From NCBI GenBank assembly GCA_903838125.1, contig CAILXF010000022.1, forward strand, positions 1 to 44,375: 44,375 nt of DNA, given 5' to 3'. The notes under the pieces are model-generated. The model was not told the origin of the DNA, did no database searches, and saw nothing but the letters and a program-made list of their open reading frames with translations. This document shows, piece by piece, positions 30,962 to 41,058 of this stretch. Source of the stretch: an uncultured Pseudomonadota bacterium (lineage in GTDB: Bacteria > Pseudomonadota > Gammaproteobacteria > Burkholderiales > Methylophilaceae). The position numbers and the translations under genes were made by a program. Each line of letters opens with the position of its first letter. Within the stretch, counting starts at the first letter, position 1.

Positions 30962-32314
30962 TTAAAAAGCAAACCAAGTGCTAAGGAGCAGTGTGTTTCT
31001 ATCACTTGGCTTTAGGCCCAACCCATCCACTTCTCTAGAACCGTCAAACTTGGTATAACCTGTATATTGCAATGAAACTCTAGCGAATGTCCAAGGATTG
31101 TAATCTAACTGTATGACGTAGCTTTGGGTATCTGGCTTAGTTACAGGATTACTTGAGCTATTAAACGCAAATGCATCATTACTCCCCGTAGTGTTAAAGT
31201 AAGCAAGAGAGGCGCCATATTTTCTGTCGTATAAATAACTCGCTTTAGCCTTGAATGTGTTCAAGTGATTCTGGGGATTACATGGCCCATTTGCGCAAGT
31301 CGAGTCATAACTAGCCCTGTTATCCTGCTTCTCATGCAGAAAAGTAGTCTGCACCGTGACGATATGAGGGTCAGACAAAAACTGATATTGAGCATCTAGA
31401 GCAGTATCTGTTAACCTGTCCGTTGGGCCATAGGGACTTAATGGATCAGGGAATTTATCTACTTGCATACCATACGTACCAAACATCAGCGAATGAGCAC
31501 CCCAATCTTCGTTCCATGCCAAGCGCCAATATGGGTTATTCCTCCCATCTATTCTAGTTACAGAGCCATCATTCCAGTTCTGCCCAGCACTTAAAATACG
31601 GAATGCCTTATTCGCATTTCCATAGAATGACAGTTCACCATATAAATGACGGTCATACCAAACATAGGCGCCCAGACCGGCCACCTGCTGACTAAGGCCA
31701 CCTTCTATAATAGAACTAGTAAAGCTTGGGCCTGGAACGCCAGGTAAATTGGGGCCATTAAATGGAAATCCCCAAGCAGGCGTTGTGTTCCATACATCCT
31801 GCACAGAAGGGTTGTTGTTTAAATTCAAACCAAAGACTGTATTTTTCCCAAGAATATCATGCGTCATAATCAATCTTAGGTCAGTGTTATCCAGTCCACT
31901 ATGCCCTACGAGCTTACCGTCACTATTTGTGATCCCATTGTTTGAGTAAGTCCATTGCACAAACATGCCCGCATAATCGCTCAACTTGCCTGCAGCAAAA
32001 ACTCCTAACACATCAAATTGCGGGTCATTCTGATGTGGCATCATTTGCGCACCAGTATTATCATGATTCTTAGCAACATTGGTCATCGAAAACTGCATCA
32101 TGGCAGCTAGTGGTATCAACTGCCGCTCACCCAAGGTATATCCATTAAGCTTAAACTCTCTACCAAAAGGTGTAAGTTCTGGAAAACTGGTGTGGCATGC
32201 AGCACAATTCATTCCTGTCTGCCGTCCGAAGGATGGAACAGCAAAACTGGTAATAGGAGATAGAGTGATTACGACCGTAACTAGGAATAGTATTGCTTTT
32301 AAAGTTTTTATCAT
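30962..32314 (-). CDS. Cyc2-like fused monohaem cytochrome c / outer-membrane porin
   Basis: 450 aa; signal peptide, VPSFGRQTGMNCAACHTSFPELTPFGREFKLNGYT (single CxxCH), long beta-barrel-like region ending LLLSTWFAF. Confidence 0.75.
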   Translation of the reverse strand: MIKTLKAILFLVTVVITLSPITSFAVPSFGRQTGMNCAACHTSFPELTPFGREFKLNGYTLGERQLIPLAAMMQFSMTNVAKNHDNTGAQMMPHQNDPQFDVLGVFAAGKLSDYAGMFVQWTYSNNGITNSDGKLVGHSGLDNTDLRLIMTHDILGKNTVFGLNLNNNPSVQDVWNTTPAWGFPFNGPNLPGVPGPSFTSSIIEGGLSQQVAGLGAYVWYDRHLYGELSFYGNANKAFRILSAGQNWNDGSVTRIDGRNNPYWRLAWNEDWGAHSLMFGTYGMQVDKFPDPLSPYGPTDRLTDTALDAQYQFLSDPHIVTVQTTFLHEKQDNRASYDSTCANGPCNPQNHLNTFKAKASYLYDRKYGASLAYFNTTGSNDAFAFNSSSNPVTKPDTQSYVIQLDYNPWTFARVSLQYTGYTKFDGSREVDGLGLKPSDRNTLLLSTWFAF

Positions 32315-32356
32315 TTTATAAAACCTTTTATATATTAAGGTATAGATTATGTTGGT

Positions 32357-32398
32357 AATATAAAAGATCTCTGTAAGCTCATGTTTGATTTACATCAA
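32357..32398 (-). promoter_or_regulatory. Putative class II FNR/CRP-family promoter of the cytochrome-porin operon
   Basis: Perfect TTGATTTACATCAA at 32385-32398 (centre 32391.5) and minus-strand -10 TATATT at 32362-32357; inferred start near 32350 puts the box at about -41.5. Confidence 0.7.
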
Positions 32399-32562
32399 TC
32401 TTTAATACTTAAGGATAAAAAATAAGTATTATTCGTCTTAGTTCTTAGGTTAAATAAACACTGTCTTTTATTTAAATGATCAAATGCCTACAATGAATAT
32501 CAGATGGTTTGAATAACTTTTAGGTCAGAGAATGACTGTTATGAAGTCTTAAGGGAGATGAT

Positions 32563-33099
32563 ATGCGTGATGAAAAAAAAGAGGTATGGCTGAATTACTT
32601 GGCATTAACAACAGTGATATTTGCTGTTTGTGCGACACTCTCTACTTTTAAGGGTGGAGGTTTTTCTACTAGATCAGTAATATCACAAGAGCAAGCTTCA
32701 GATGAATGGGCCTACTTTCAGGCTAAGGGAATTAAATCCTATATCTACCAAGTGCAAGTAGACAAATTAGAACTCGATTTAATTGAACTTCAGCAAGGTT
32801 CAAACCAAAAGCTTGCATCTACATATGCCGAGAAAATTGCAGATTACAAAAGTAAAATTGAGAAGTATGAAAAAGAAAAGTCAGAGGCTCAAGTAAAAGC
32901 AAAGCAGCTTGAGAGTGTTAGAGATGAAGCTCAAATCCACTCTAAAGCCTTTGGCATGGCAGTTATTTATTTGCAAATTGCAATTCTCTTGTCATCAATA
33001 GCTGGATTGCTGAAAAAGAAAGCTGTATGGTTAGCGGGCACTTTGGCGGGCTTAGTGGGTATGATTTATTTTGCTGATGGTTTTCTCGTATTTTTATAA
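32563..33099 (+). CDS. DUF4337-like membrane protein
   Basis: 178 aa; N-terminal TM, central coiled coil, two C-terminal TM. Confidence 0.75.
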   Translation: MRDEKKEVWLNYLALTTVIFAVCATLSTFKGGGFSTRSVISQEQASDEWAYFQAKGIKSYIYQVQVDKLELDLIELQQGSNQKLASTYAEKIADYKSKIEKYEKEKSEAQVKAKQLESVRDEAQIHSKAFGMAVIYLQIAILLSSIAGLLKKKAVWLAGTLAGLVGMIYFADGFLVFL

Positions 33100-33139
33100 A
33101 AAATACATCGAGTTGTCACTAAGGATAAATCTTCTAAGA

Positions 33140-33170
33140 AAAAGGGTTGGAATAAATTCCAACCCTTTTT
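33140..33170. terminator. Bidirectional rho-independent terminator
   Basis: AAAGGGTTGGAAT-AA-ATTCCAACCCTTT flanked by A and T runs between convergent genes. Confidence 0.9.
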
Positions 33171-33193
33171 CATTTCATAACATCTAGGTAAAC

Positions 33194-36100
33194 TTAAGCC
33201 TTTCTGTTTTCGCCTAATTGCTTCAACTTCTCTTTAAACAAAAGCTTAAAATCATCAACATAACTAAATACTGCAGGTATTACCAATAAACTTAAGAAAG
33301 TAGACGTCATTAAACCACCTATGACGGCCACCGCCATCGGTGAGCGGAATGATGTATCACCAGCACTCCAACCAGCAGCAATTGGCAACATACCTGCACC
33401 CATAGCAATGGTAGTCATCACAATGGGGCGTGCACGCTTATGGCATGCGTCCAACAAGGCATCAAAGCGACTTAATCCGTGCTCACGTTGTGCCAAAATA
33501 GCATATTCAACCAGTAAGATAGAGTTTTTGGTAGCGATTCCCATCAACATAACCAAACCAATTAACGACGGCATAGAAAAACTTTTGTGTGCTACTAATA
33601 ACGCTATAAAAGCCCCCCCTAATGACAGTGGCAAAGCCACCAAGATAGTCAATGGCTGTAAAAAATCCTTAAATAATATTACCAGCACAATATAAATACA
33701 GAGCACCCCAGTGAGCATGGCTAGGGCAAAGCTACCGAAAAGCTCGGTCATTACCTCAGCATCGCCCACTTCAATTTGCCTAACTCCAGCTGGAAGCCTT
33801 TGAATGCTCGGGAGCTTTTTCACTGCAGCAGTAACCTCACCTAAAGTAAGTTTGGATAGCTCCACCTCAATCTGCACATTACGCGAGCGGTCATATCTAT
33901 CAACTACTGCAGGACCGCCTTCTAAGTTAAAACTTGCCACTTGCGCTAGCATAACTGGCCCTTTGGACCCAGGTATAGTTAAGCGCTCCAGCACACTTTG
34001 ATCTTGGCGTGCTTCATCTGCCAGTTGCACTACCACAGGGACTTGGCGCTCACTTAGGTTCAATTTAGCCAAGCCAAAGTCATAGTCGCCATTGGTGGCG
34101 ATACGCAGAGTCTCACTAATGGCACTGCTAGTTACACCCAAATCAGCAGCCTTGTTAAAGTCTGGACGAACAATCATCTCTGGGCGAATTAAGCTGGCAC
34201 TTGAAGCAATATTGCCGATTCCCACTATAGTGCGAAGATCTTGCGTAACGGCCTCTGCCGCACTGCGTAAAGTCACTGGATCATCGCCACTTAACATCAG
34301 CACATACTTCTCACCGGAGCCACCAAGACCGACTTTGCTGCGAACACCTGCTAAATTCATTAGTGCTAATCGCATATCTGCTTCAATTACTTGCTTACGA
34401 GGCCTTGAACCACGATCATCAAGGAGAATTGTTAATGTGGCTTGACGCGTTTCAGCTACACCAGAATTTACAAAGGCATCAGCACCAGCATTACCACCAC
34501 CGACAGCGGTGTAAATAGTTTTAATATGCGGAATATCTTTAATCAGCACTCGGGCCTGCTCCGCCGATTGTGTGGTTTGTGAAAGTGTAGCCCCAGGAGC
34601 CAACTCTAAATAAACTTGGGTTTGGGAGCTGTCATCGGCTGGAAGAAAGCCGGTAGGTAGCAATGGTATTAAGCTGACTGATCCAATTAAGAATAGAACC
34701 GCACTTACTACCGTAATTAATCGATGTTTCAAACACCAGCTAGTTAAACGCATGTATCGTTGCATCATCTTTGTATCAACAGCTTGCCCTGGCATTGGCT
34801 TTAATAGGTAAGCCGACATCATCGGGGTCAGTACCCGTGCAACAACTAAGGAGGCAAAAATTGCAAATGCCGCAGTCCAACCAAACTGCTTAAAAAATTT
34901 ACCCGGAATACCACTCATAAAAGCAGTCGGTAAAAATACGGCAATCAAAGTAAATGTAGTCGCAATCACTGCCAAACCAATTTCATCTGCCGCTTCCATC
35001 GCCGCTTGGTAAGGGGATTTACCCATACGCAAATGACGCACGATATTCTCTACCTCAACAATAGCATCATCAACCAAAATTCCGATTACTAATGATAAGG
35101 CCAATAAGGTCACGATATTAATACTAAAGCCAAAGCTAGCCACGCCGATAAACGCAGGGATCACTGATAAAGGTAATGCCACAGCACATATAAATGTTGC
35201 TCTAACATTACGCAAAAACATAAACACCACCAACACGGCTAATAACGCGCCCTCAATTAGCATGGTCAGTGAAGCTTCATATTCGTCCTGCACGGGTTTT
35301 ACAAAATTAAAGGCTTCAGTAAGCACAACCTCTGGGTATTTAAGCCTAAGTTCAGAAAATGCTTTATTTACACCTGCACCTACCTCAATTTCACTAGCAC
35401 CTTTACTTCGTGAAATTTCAAATCCAACTACTGACTTGCCATCTAAGAGCGCAGATGAACGGGGCTCAGAAAAACCATCACTGACATTAGCCACTTGATT
35501 AAGCTTAATTTTACGTCCATCAGCTAGGGCTAATTCAATCTCAGCGACATCCTGTGCTGAACCAACTGTGGCAACAGTACGCACAGGTTGCTCACTGCCG
35601 CCTAACTTTGTGCGGCCACCCGCGGATTCCATTTGAATGAGTTTTAACTGATGAGAAATTTCTGCAGCCGTAGCATTAAGCGCCTGAAGCTTAGCTGGAT
35701 CCAACTTAACACTAATCTCACGATTAACACCACCAACGCGAGCCACTTTACCTACGCCTTTTACATTCAGCAGTTTTTTTGAAAGCTCATTATCAACAAA
35801 CCAAGAAAGCGCCTCATCATCCATATTTGTGGCGCTAATGGTGTAGGAAAGAATCGGCGTTGCAGCCACATTAAGCTTATTTATTTCAGGGTCACGAAGG
35901 TCACTCGGCAAGTCCGCGCGGACTTGCGCCACAGCAGAACGTATGTCATCCACAGCTTCTTGTACAGGCTTCTCAAGGCGAAATTCAGCCGTGATCGTGA
36001 CTACCCCATCTTGTATCGTGGTGTAAATATGTTTTAAACCCTGCAAAGTGGCGATACTATTTTCTATCTTACGCGCGACATCCGTTTCTAGCTGTGATGG

Positions 36101-36265
36101 GGATGCACCAGGTAGTGATGCCGTAATATTGACCGTGGGTAAATCTAGATCGGGAAAATGTTGTACTTTCATTAACTGATAGCTAATGATGCCAGCGAAG
36201 CTAAGCATCACAAAAAGCATGATGGCGGGAATTGGGTTTCTAATACACCAAGCAGAAATATTCAT
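33194..36265 (-). CDS. RND-family efflux transporter (HAE-type)
   Basis: 1023 aa AcrB/MdtB-like; LVIGILVDDAIVEVENIVRH; 12 TM. Confidence 0.92.
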   Translation of the reverse strand: MNISAWCIRNPIPAIMLFVMLSFAGIISYQLMKVQHFPDLDLPTVNITASLPGASPSQLETDVARKIENSIATLQGLKHIYTTIQDGVVTITAEFRLEKPVQEAVDDIRSAVAQVRADLPSDLRDPEINKLNVAATPILSYTISATNMDDEALSWFVDNELSKKLLNVKGVGKVARVGGVNREISVKLDPAKLQALNATAAEISHQLKLIQMESAGGRTKLGGSEQPVRTVATVGSAQDVAEIELALADGRKIKLNQVANVSDGFSEPRSSALLDGKSVVGFEISRSKGASEIEVGAGVNKAFSELRLKYPEVVLTEAFNFVKPVQDEYEASLTMLIEGALLAVLVVFMFLRNVRATFICAVALPLSVIPAFIGVASFGFSINIVTLLALSLVIGILVDDAIVEVENIVRHLRMGKSPYQAAMEAADEIGLAVIATTFTLIAVFLPTAFMSGIPGKFFKQFGWTAAFAIFASLVVARVLTPMMSAYLLKPMPGQAVDTKMMQRYMRLTSWCLKHRLITVVSAVLFLIGSVSLIPLLPTGFLPADDSSQTQVYLELAPGATLSQTTQSAEQARVLIKDIPHIKTIYTAVGGGNAGADAFVNSGVAETRQATLTILLDDRGSRPRKQVIEADMRLALMNLAGVRSKVGLGGSGEKYVLMLSGDDPVTLRSAAEAVTQDLRTIVGIGNIASSASLIRPEMIVRPDFNKAADLGVTSSAISETLRIATNGDYDFGLAKLNLSERQVPVVVQLADEARQDQSVLERLTIPGSKGPVMLAQVASFNLEGGPAVVDRYDRSRNVQIEVELSKLTLGEVTAAVKKLPSIQRLPAGVRQIEVGDAEVMTELFGSFALAMLTGVLCIYIVLVILFKDFLQPLTILVALPLSLGGAFIALLVAHKSFSMPSLIGLVMLMGIATKNSILLVEYAILAQREHGLSRFDALLDACHKRARPIVMTTIAMGAGMLPIAAGWSAGDTSFRSPMAVAVIGGLMTSTFLSLLVIPAVFSYVDDFKLLFKEKLKQLGENRKA

Positions 36266-36300
36266 GCGGCTATTGGGTCTTTATATAAGCTTATGAGGAA

Positions 36301-37434
36301 TTATTTTTTAATGCTGATGGCAGATACCACTTTAACCACATCGTTATCTGATAAAAATGCGCCACCTAAAGCAACCACTGATTGCTGAGCTTGCAATCCG
36401 CTGACAATTTCTACTAGATTAAGTAGTCGACGACCAGGTTGTACTTTCATTTGCTTCACGATGGTTCTTCCTTGCTCAGATTTCACTACAAACACATAAG
36501 TAAATCCATCACGAAGCACCAATGCTTGTTGGGGTATGGCTAATGCACTTGATTGCCCAGACACAAATTCACCCTTTGCATACATGCCGGCTTTTGCTGT
36601 ATTGTTGGATGGTATGTCTACGTAAATCAAGCTGTTACGTGTTTGCATATCCACTGTCGGTGATAACTTTCGGACTTTTCCACTGAGCTTAGATCCGTCT
36701 GCCACAGTGATATTGACCTGCATACCCACTTTAACTTTGGCAATGTCAGATGACACCACTTCAGCGCGCCACTCTAATCTACTCTGACGTATTAGTCTAA
36801 ATAGTTCGCTACCTGCACTAATGACGGCCCCTACAGTTGCCGTACGGGCTGAAATAACACCACTATCAGGCGCGTAAATCTTGGTATTTTTTAATTGTAT
36901 TTGTTGTGTTTGTACAACCGCTTTCGCTACTTCCACTCTGGCTTTAGCCGTATCAGCAGCGGTGAGATATTGGTCAATCTGTTGGCTAGACATCGCCCCT
37001 GTATTTTGTAGCGTGCGTGCGCGCTCTGCATTAGCTATCGCCTCATGACCTTGCGCTTCAGCTTCCATCAATTTAGCTTTAGCTTGATTTAAATCTGCCA
37101 ACACCGCTTCTTCCGAAAATTCTGCCAGCAACTGGCCCTTAGACACAGTATCACCTACGTTGGCGTGCACCTGTGTCAGGCGCAAGCCATTAGCCTCACT
37201 ACCGATAATGGCTTCCTGCCATGCTGCTATATTGCCATTGGCAAATACTTTAATTGGCAGTGTAATGCGTTGTGCTTGTATCACGTTAACGGTCAGTGCC
37301 GGCCTTGCTACAGAAGCTTCTTTGGCTGTTGCGGCGTGACTCATCATCGATAACATTAAAAACAAAGGCAATAGCTTAGTGATAAGTAATTGGCTTTGTA
37401 AGCCCTGCATAGTGGATATCATGGTTAATCTCAT
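36301..37434 (-). CDS. RND membrane fusion protein (HlyD/AcrA-like)
   Basis: 377 aa; VHANVGDTVSKGQLLAEF, IYAPDSGVISARTATVGAVISAGSELFRL. Confidence 0.9.
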   Translation of the reverse strand: MRLTMISTMQGLQSQLLITKLLPLFLMLSMMSHAATAKEASVARPALTVNVIQAQRITLPIKVFANGNIAAWQEAIIGSEANGLRLTQVHANVGDTVSKGQLLAEFSEEAVLADLNQAKAKLMEAEAQGHEAIANAERARTLQNTGAMSSQQIDQYLTAADTAKARVEVAKAVVQTQQIQLKNTKIYAPDSGVISARTATVGAVISAGSELFRLIRQSRLEWRAEVVSSDIAKVKVGMQVNITVADGSKLSGKVRKLSPTVDMQTRNSLIYVDIPSNNTAKAGMYAKGEFVSGQSSALAIPQQALVLRDGFTYVFVVKSEQGRTIVKQMKVQPGRRLLNLVEIVSGLQAQQSVVALGGAFLSDNDVVKVVSAISIKK

Positions 37435-38933
37435 GGAATGGTTTCCGGGTTTTGCAACTCAGTTTGTTTAAGTTCGTGATCAAATATCAGGACAGGACTA
37501 TTCAAGGCTTGTGTCCAACCACCGCCCATGGCTCTGTATAGTGAAATCCAAGACAACACTCGCTCATTAGTTAAAGTAACGACATTCGTTTGCGCCTGTA
37601 AATCAGCGCGACGCGCATCTTCCAGTTCAAATAAGTTTGCCAAACTTGCTTGGTAACGCATTTGAGTAGCTGCTAATGAAATCTTAAAGCCTTCTGCGGC
37701 TTTATTTACATCCTCAAGTCTTTGTGAAGTGCTGTTAAGTTTAGCCATTGCTTCCTCAACCTCCCGCACCGCATTACGCGCCACACTTTCATAAGTATTT
37801 TTAGCTGCCTCGTACTGGGCTTTCGCTGCAGTTATATTGGCTGCTCGTACACCCGCATCAAAAATCGGTAATGAAACCGCTACTGGGCCTATGGACCAAG
37901 TTACTCCATCTCTTACTTTTCCCGTTGTCTTAGGGAAAAAATTACGCATAGTATTGTCGTAAGTCAGCCCGATATTGCCAGCTAAACTTAAACGCGGGTA
38001 ACGCTGCGCCTGACTAATGGTAACTTCAAAGCCCGCCGCTGCGACGTTGCGCTCAGCATTCAGGACATCTGGGCGTTGCAGTAATAAATTGGCAGGTATT
38101 TGACTAACTGTAATGTTGTTTGGCATTGGCATTACAGCACTATCTTTTGCTAGTGCAATGCGTAGATCAGACTCAGGCATGGCCGTGAGCGCAACCAAAC
38201 TTTTAACCATTAAAGTGCATTGCAGTGATTGTTTTTTAAATTGACTGGAAGCCTCAGCTGCAAGGGCTAAAGCTTGGCTTGCACTGGCTGGCGCTAAAAA
38301 TCCAGCATTCGCGCTTAAATTGGTTAGGCGTGCTGTTTCTGAATTAGAGTCTGCATTTTGCTTGGCAATATTGTTTAAGTTTTCGCATAAGCGATAGTCC
38401 AAATATTGTGTTGCAGTTTGCGCAGCCACAATCACACGAGCCTCATGCCAAAGCGCAGAAGTTCCACTTAACTGCGCTTGCTTTTCATTCTTATCGGCTT
38501 TATTTTTACCCCAAACATCAAGCTCCCAGCTAGTATTAAGGCCTATGTTGGCTGTATTACCAACAGGGAATACCACGCCATTCTGGTTGCGACTTGCACT
38601 AGCATCTGCTGTGAGGGTTGGTAATAATTGCCCTTCTGTTAAGGTAAAAGCGGCTTGTGCAGCCACGACTCTGGCTTTTGCACTTTCTATGTCGGGGCTG
38701 ACCTTCTGTGCAGCTTCGATGAGCTGCAATAAGACCGGATCGTTAAACTGTTGCCACCAATTTTTAAGGTCAGTCAGCTTGCCGTCATGTGCTTGTTTGA
38801 AAGGTAATGGTTCAACCCAAGCAGTTGGCGGTGCGATCGGTTGATACTTGGCTAGTGGCGAAATTGCACAACTGGCTAATGCCAGTTGGCTCAGCAGTGC
38901 GAATAGAATTAAAGGTCGTTGAGTATAGGTCAT
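37431..38933 (-). CDS. Outer membrane efflux lipoprotein (NodT family)
   Basis: 500 aa; lipobox LALASC, OEP repeats, LLQRPDVLNAERNVAAAGFEV. Confidence 0.9.
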   Translation of the reverse strand: MTYTQRPLILFALLSQLALASCAISPLAKYQPIAPPTAWVEPLPFKQAHDGKLTDLKNWWQQFNDPVLLQLIEAAQKVSPDIESAKARVVAAQAAFTLTEGQLLPTLTADASASRNQNGVVFPVGNTANIGLNTSWELDVWGKNKADKNEKQAQLSGTSALWHEARVIVAAQTATQYLDYRLCENLNNIAKQNADSNSETARLTNLSANAGFLAPASASQALALAAEASSQFKKQSLQCTLMVKSLVALTAMPESDLRIALAKDSAVMPMPNNITVSQIPANLLLQRPDVLNAERNVAAAGFEVTISQAQRYPRLSLAGNIGLTYDNTMRNFFPKTTGKVRDGVTWSIGPVAVSLPIFDAGVRAANITAAKAQYEAAKNTYESVARNAVREVEEAMAKLNSTSQRLEDVNKAAEGFKISLAATQMRYQASLANLFELEDARRADLQAQTNVVTLTNERVLSWISLYRAMGGGWTQALNSPVLIFDHELKQTELQNPETIP

Positions 38934-39196
38934 GCTTTTAGTGCATTACTTCTCTGCTGATAACAACAAGCATTATGGTTGGTGATAATATTTGACTAAT
39001 ATTGTAACGCAAGAACGCTTACCACTCATTGCCTTATTGATCACAACTTGGCAATTTAGGCAAAAAAAGAGTCTCGATCGCCATTGAGATATCAAAGGGT
39101 TAAAAAAACCTATGTTCAATCGCAACATTTAAAGCTATTTCGAACTGGGCTACGTTAAGATGATTATTACCTAAACATAACTTACGAATTAACCCG

Positions 39197-39952
39197 ATGT
39201 TAACCGACCCAAATCTTACTGTACTTTTTTTCATAGGCCTTGCTGGGTTTTATGCTGGCACCCAAAACACACTGGCAGGTGGAGGCTCATTTATTACTTT
39301 TCCTGCGTTGATGCTGGCAGGTCTTGATCCTTTGGCCGCCAATATCACCTCAACCGTTGCGCTCTTCCCCAACCAAATAACCTCGGCCGTGACTGGTCGT
39401 AAATTAGCGGGTGGCATTGGCGAGATAAGCCTAAGAAAACTACTCATCATCAGCGTACTGGGTGGTGTCGTTGGTGCGTTACTTCTGCTAAACACACCTG
39501 TCACATTCTTCGCACGCCTAGTCCCATGGCTAGTGCTGTTTGCGACTTCAGTTTTTGCTTGGGGTACTTTAAGAAAAAAACCGTTGCACGCAGTAAGCTC
39601 TGTATCAAACAGAGCGCTCATCACAAGTCAGTTTCTCATTGGCGTCTATGGTGGCTATTTCGGAGGCGGTATAGGATTTTTAATGCTGGCTGCACTAACA
39701 GTTGCTGGTCAACAAGTACGCATGGCTGCCGCCACTAAGAATATACTCGCCATGGCAATGAACGCATCAGCCGTGGCTTTATTTGTGTTTTCTGGCCAGG
39801 TGCATTGGTATGCAGCACTCGCTTTAGCCATCGGTGGAATCGGCGGCGCCTTTGCTGGCAACTACCTTTTGCACCGCGTTTCACCAAAACTGCTTCGTGG
39901 CTTTGTGATATTAGTAGGGTTTACTCTAACAATTTGGTTGTTCTTACGTTGA
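39197..39952 (+). CDS. TauE/SafE (TSUP) family permease
   Basis: 251 aa; GLAGFYAGTQNTLAGGGSFITFPAL and YGGYFGGGIGFLMLA repeats. Confidence 0.9.
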   Translation: MLTDPNLTVLFFIGLAGFYAGTQNTLAGGGSFITFPALMLAGLDPLAANITSTVALFPNQITSAVTGRKLAGGIGEISLRKLLIISVLGGVVGALLLLNTPVTFFARLVPWLVLFATSVFAWGTLRKKPLHAVSSVSNRALITSQFLIGVYGGYFGGGIGFLMLAALTVAGQQVRMAAATKNILAMAMNASAVALFVFSGQVHWYAALALAIGGIGGAFAGNYLLHRVSPKLLRGFVILVGFTLTIWLFLR

Positions 39953-40020
39953 CATTACCCCGGTCCTGAAAGGCAGGAATATGTCACTAGGTCGATTCGT
40001 AGCGAGGGCAACAAACTAAA

Positions 40021-41058
40021 TTAACATAGCTTCATATTCATCCCCGGCCTGATGTATCTCACATTGGGATTTAGATCAAAAAAACGATCTATTTTTAGGT
40101 TGAATTTCTTTGACACACTTTCAACACTATCGCCAGTAACGGTCCGATATTGTTGACTGCTACATTCATTGTGATTATTTGACTTTCCTCTGTTATTAAA
40201 AGATATTTTCTTAAGTGAAAAGTATCTTGAAAATAGCCGTGTTGGCACTAGGATTTCTTTGTTGGCACCTAGCTCTGGCGAAGCCTCAAACCCATTCATA
40301 TGCTTGAGTACCCAATGATTAAGCTCAGCTAAGTCTGGGTTAATGAGCAGGTATTGGTTAAGATCTTTAGTTCTTATTTTAGTTAAATAAGCTTGGTTAG
40401 GATATTTATTCAAGGGAGCTTGCAGACTTTCGGCTTTAATTAACTGGTTAAACCGATGAAACTCTAGTAAATAAACTTGTGTTTCTAAGGGCAGATATTT
40501 AAAGTTGATTTTGCCTTCTGGAGTGACAAGGCCTTTTTTTAAAGCTTTTTCAACTGAGCCAATTCCCCAATTGTATGCAGCTAAGACAAGATTCCAGTTA
40601 TGGAATTTTGCATACAAAGCCTTTAGATATTTAGCAGCTGAAACGGTTGATTTTTGCACATCCACACGCTCATCTAACATGGCGGTTTTTTGCAACCCCC
40701 ATTCCGAGCCGGTAGAGGGAATAAATTGCCATAAACCTAATGCATTCTTGGGAGATCTTGCTTGTGGGTTATTACCGCTCTCAATGAGCGGCAAAACAGC
40801 AAAATCCACTGGAACGCCTTCAGCACTTAACACATCCGCGTAATACTTAATGAGTGGTGTTGCATTGGCGATGCGATCAACGTTCACGAATCGGTGATTG
40901 ATGACGGTATTTACATTAAAATCAAAAGAGCTAGGATTCATGACTTGATGGTTCGTAAGCCACTGATATAAGAGAGGAGAACTCTCAATATAATTATCCC
41001 CAAAAGCTTTAATTGGGGCTAAAGCTAGAATCAGGATAATGCCTAAGTAACGCATCAT
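40021..41058 (-). CDS. Lytic murein transglycosylase with LysM (MltD-like)
   Basis: 345 aa; LPLIESGNNPQARSPKNALGLWQFIPSTG SLT motif, C-terminal LysM-like YRTVTGDSVESVSKKFNLKIDRFFDLNP. Confidence 0.92.
   Translation of the reverse strand: MMRYLGIILILALAPIKAFGDNYIESSPLLYQWLTNHQVMNPSSFDFNVNTVINHRFVNVDRIANATPLIKYYADVLSAEGVPVDFAVLPLIESGNNPQARSPKNALGLWQFIPSTGSEWGLQKTAMLDERVDVQKSTVSAAKYLKALYAKFHNWNLVLAAYNWGIGSVEKALKKGLVTPEGKINFKYLPLETQVYLLEFHRFNQLIKAESLQAPLNKYPNQAYLTKIRTKDLNQYLLINPDLAELNHWVLKHMNGFEASPELGANKEILVPTRLFSRYFSLKKISFNNRGKSNNHNECSSQQYRTVTGDSVESVSKKFNLKIDRFFDLNPNVRYIRPGMNMKLC

Noticed and set aside
34092-34445. 117-aa plus-strand ORF inside the RND gene
   Set aside because: Shadow ORF opposite a well-supported transporter frame
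39964-39978. TCCTG-AAAGG-CAGGA hairpin between the TauE permease and the transglycosylase
   Set aside because: Only a 5-bp stem and no U-run; too weak to call a terminator or structured RNA
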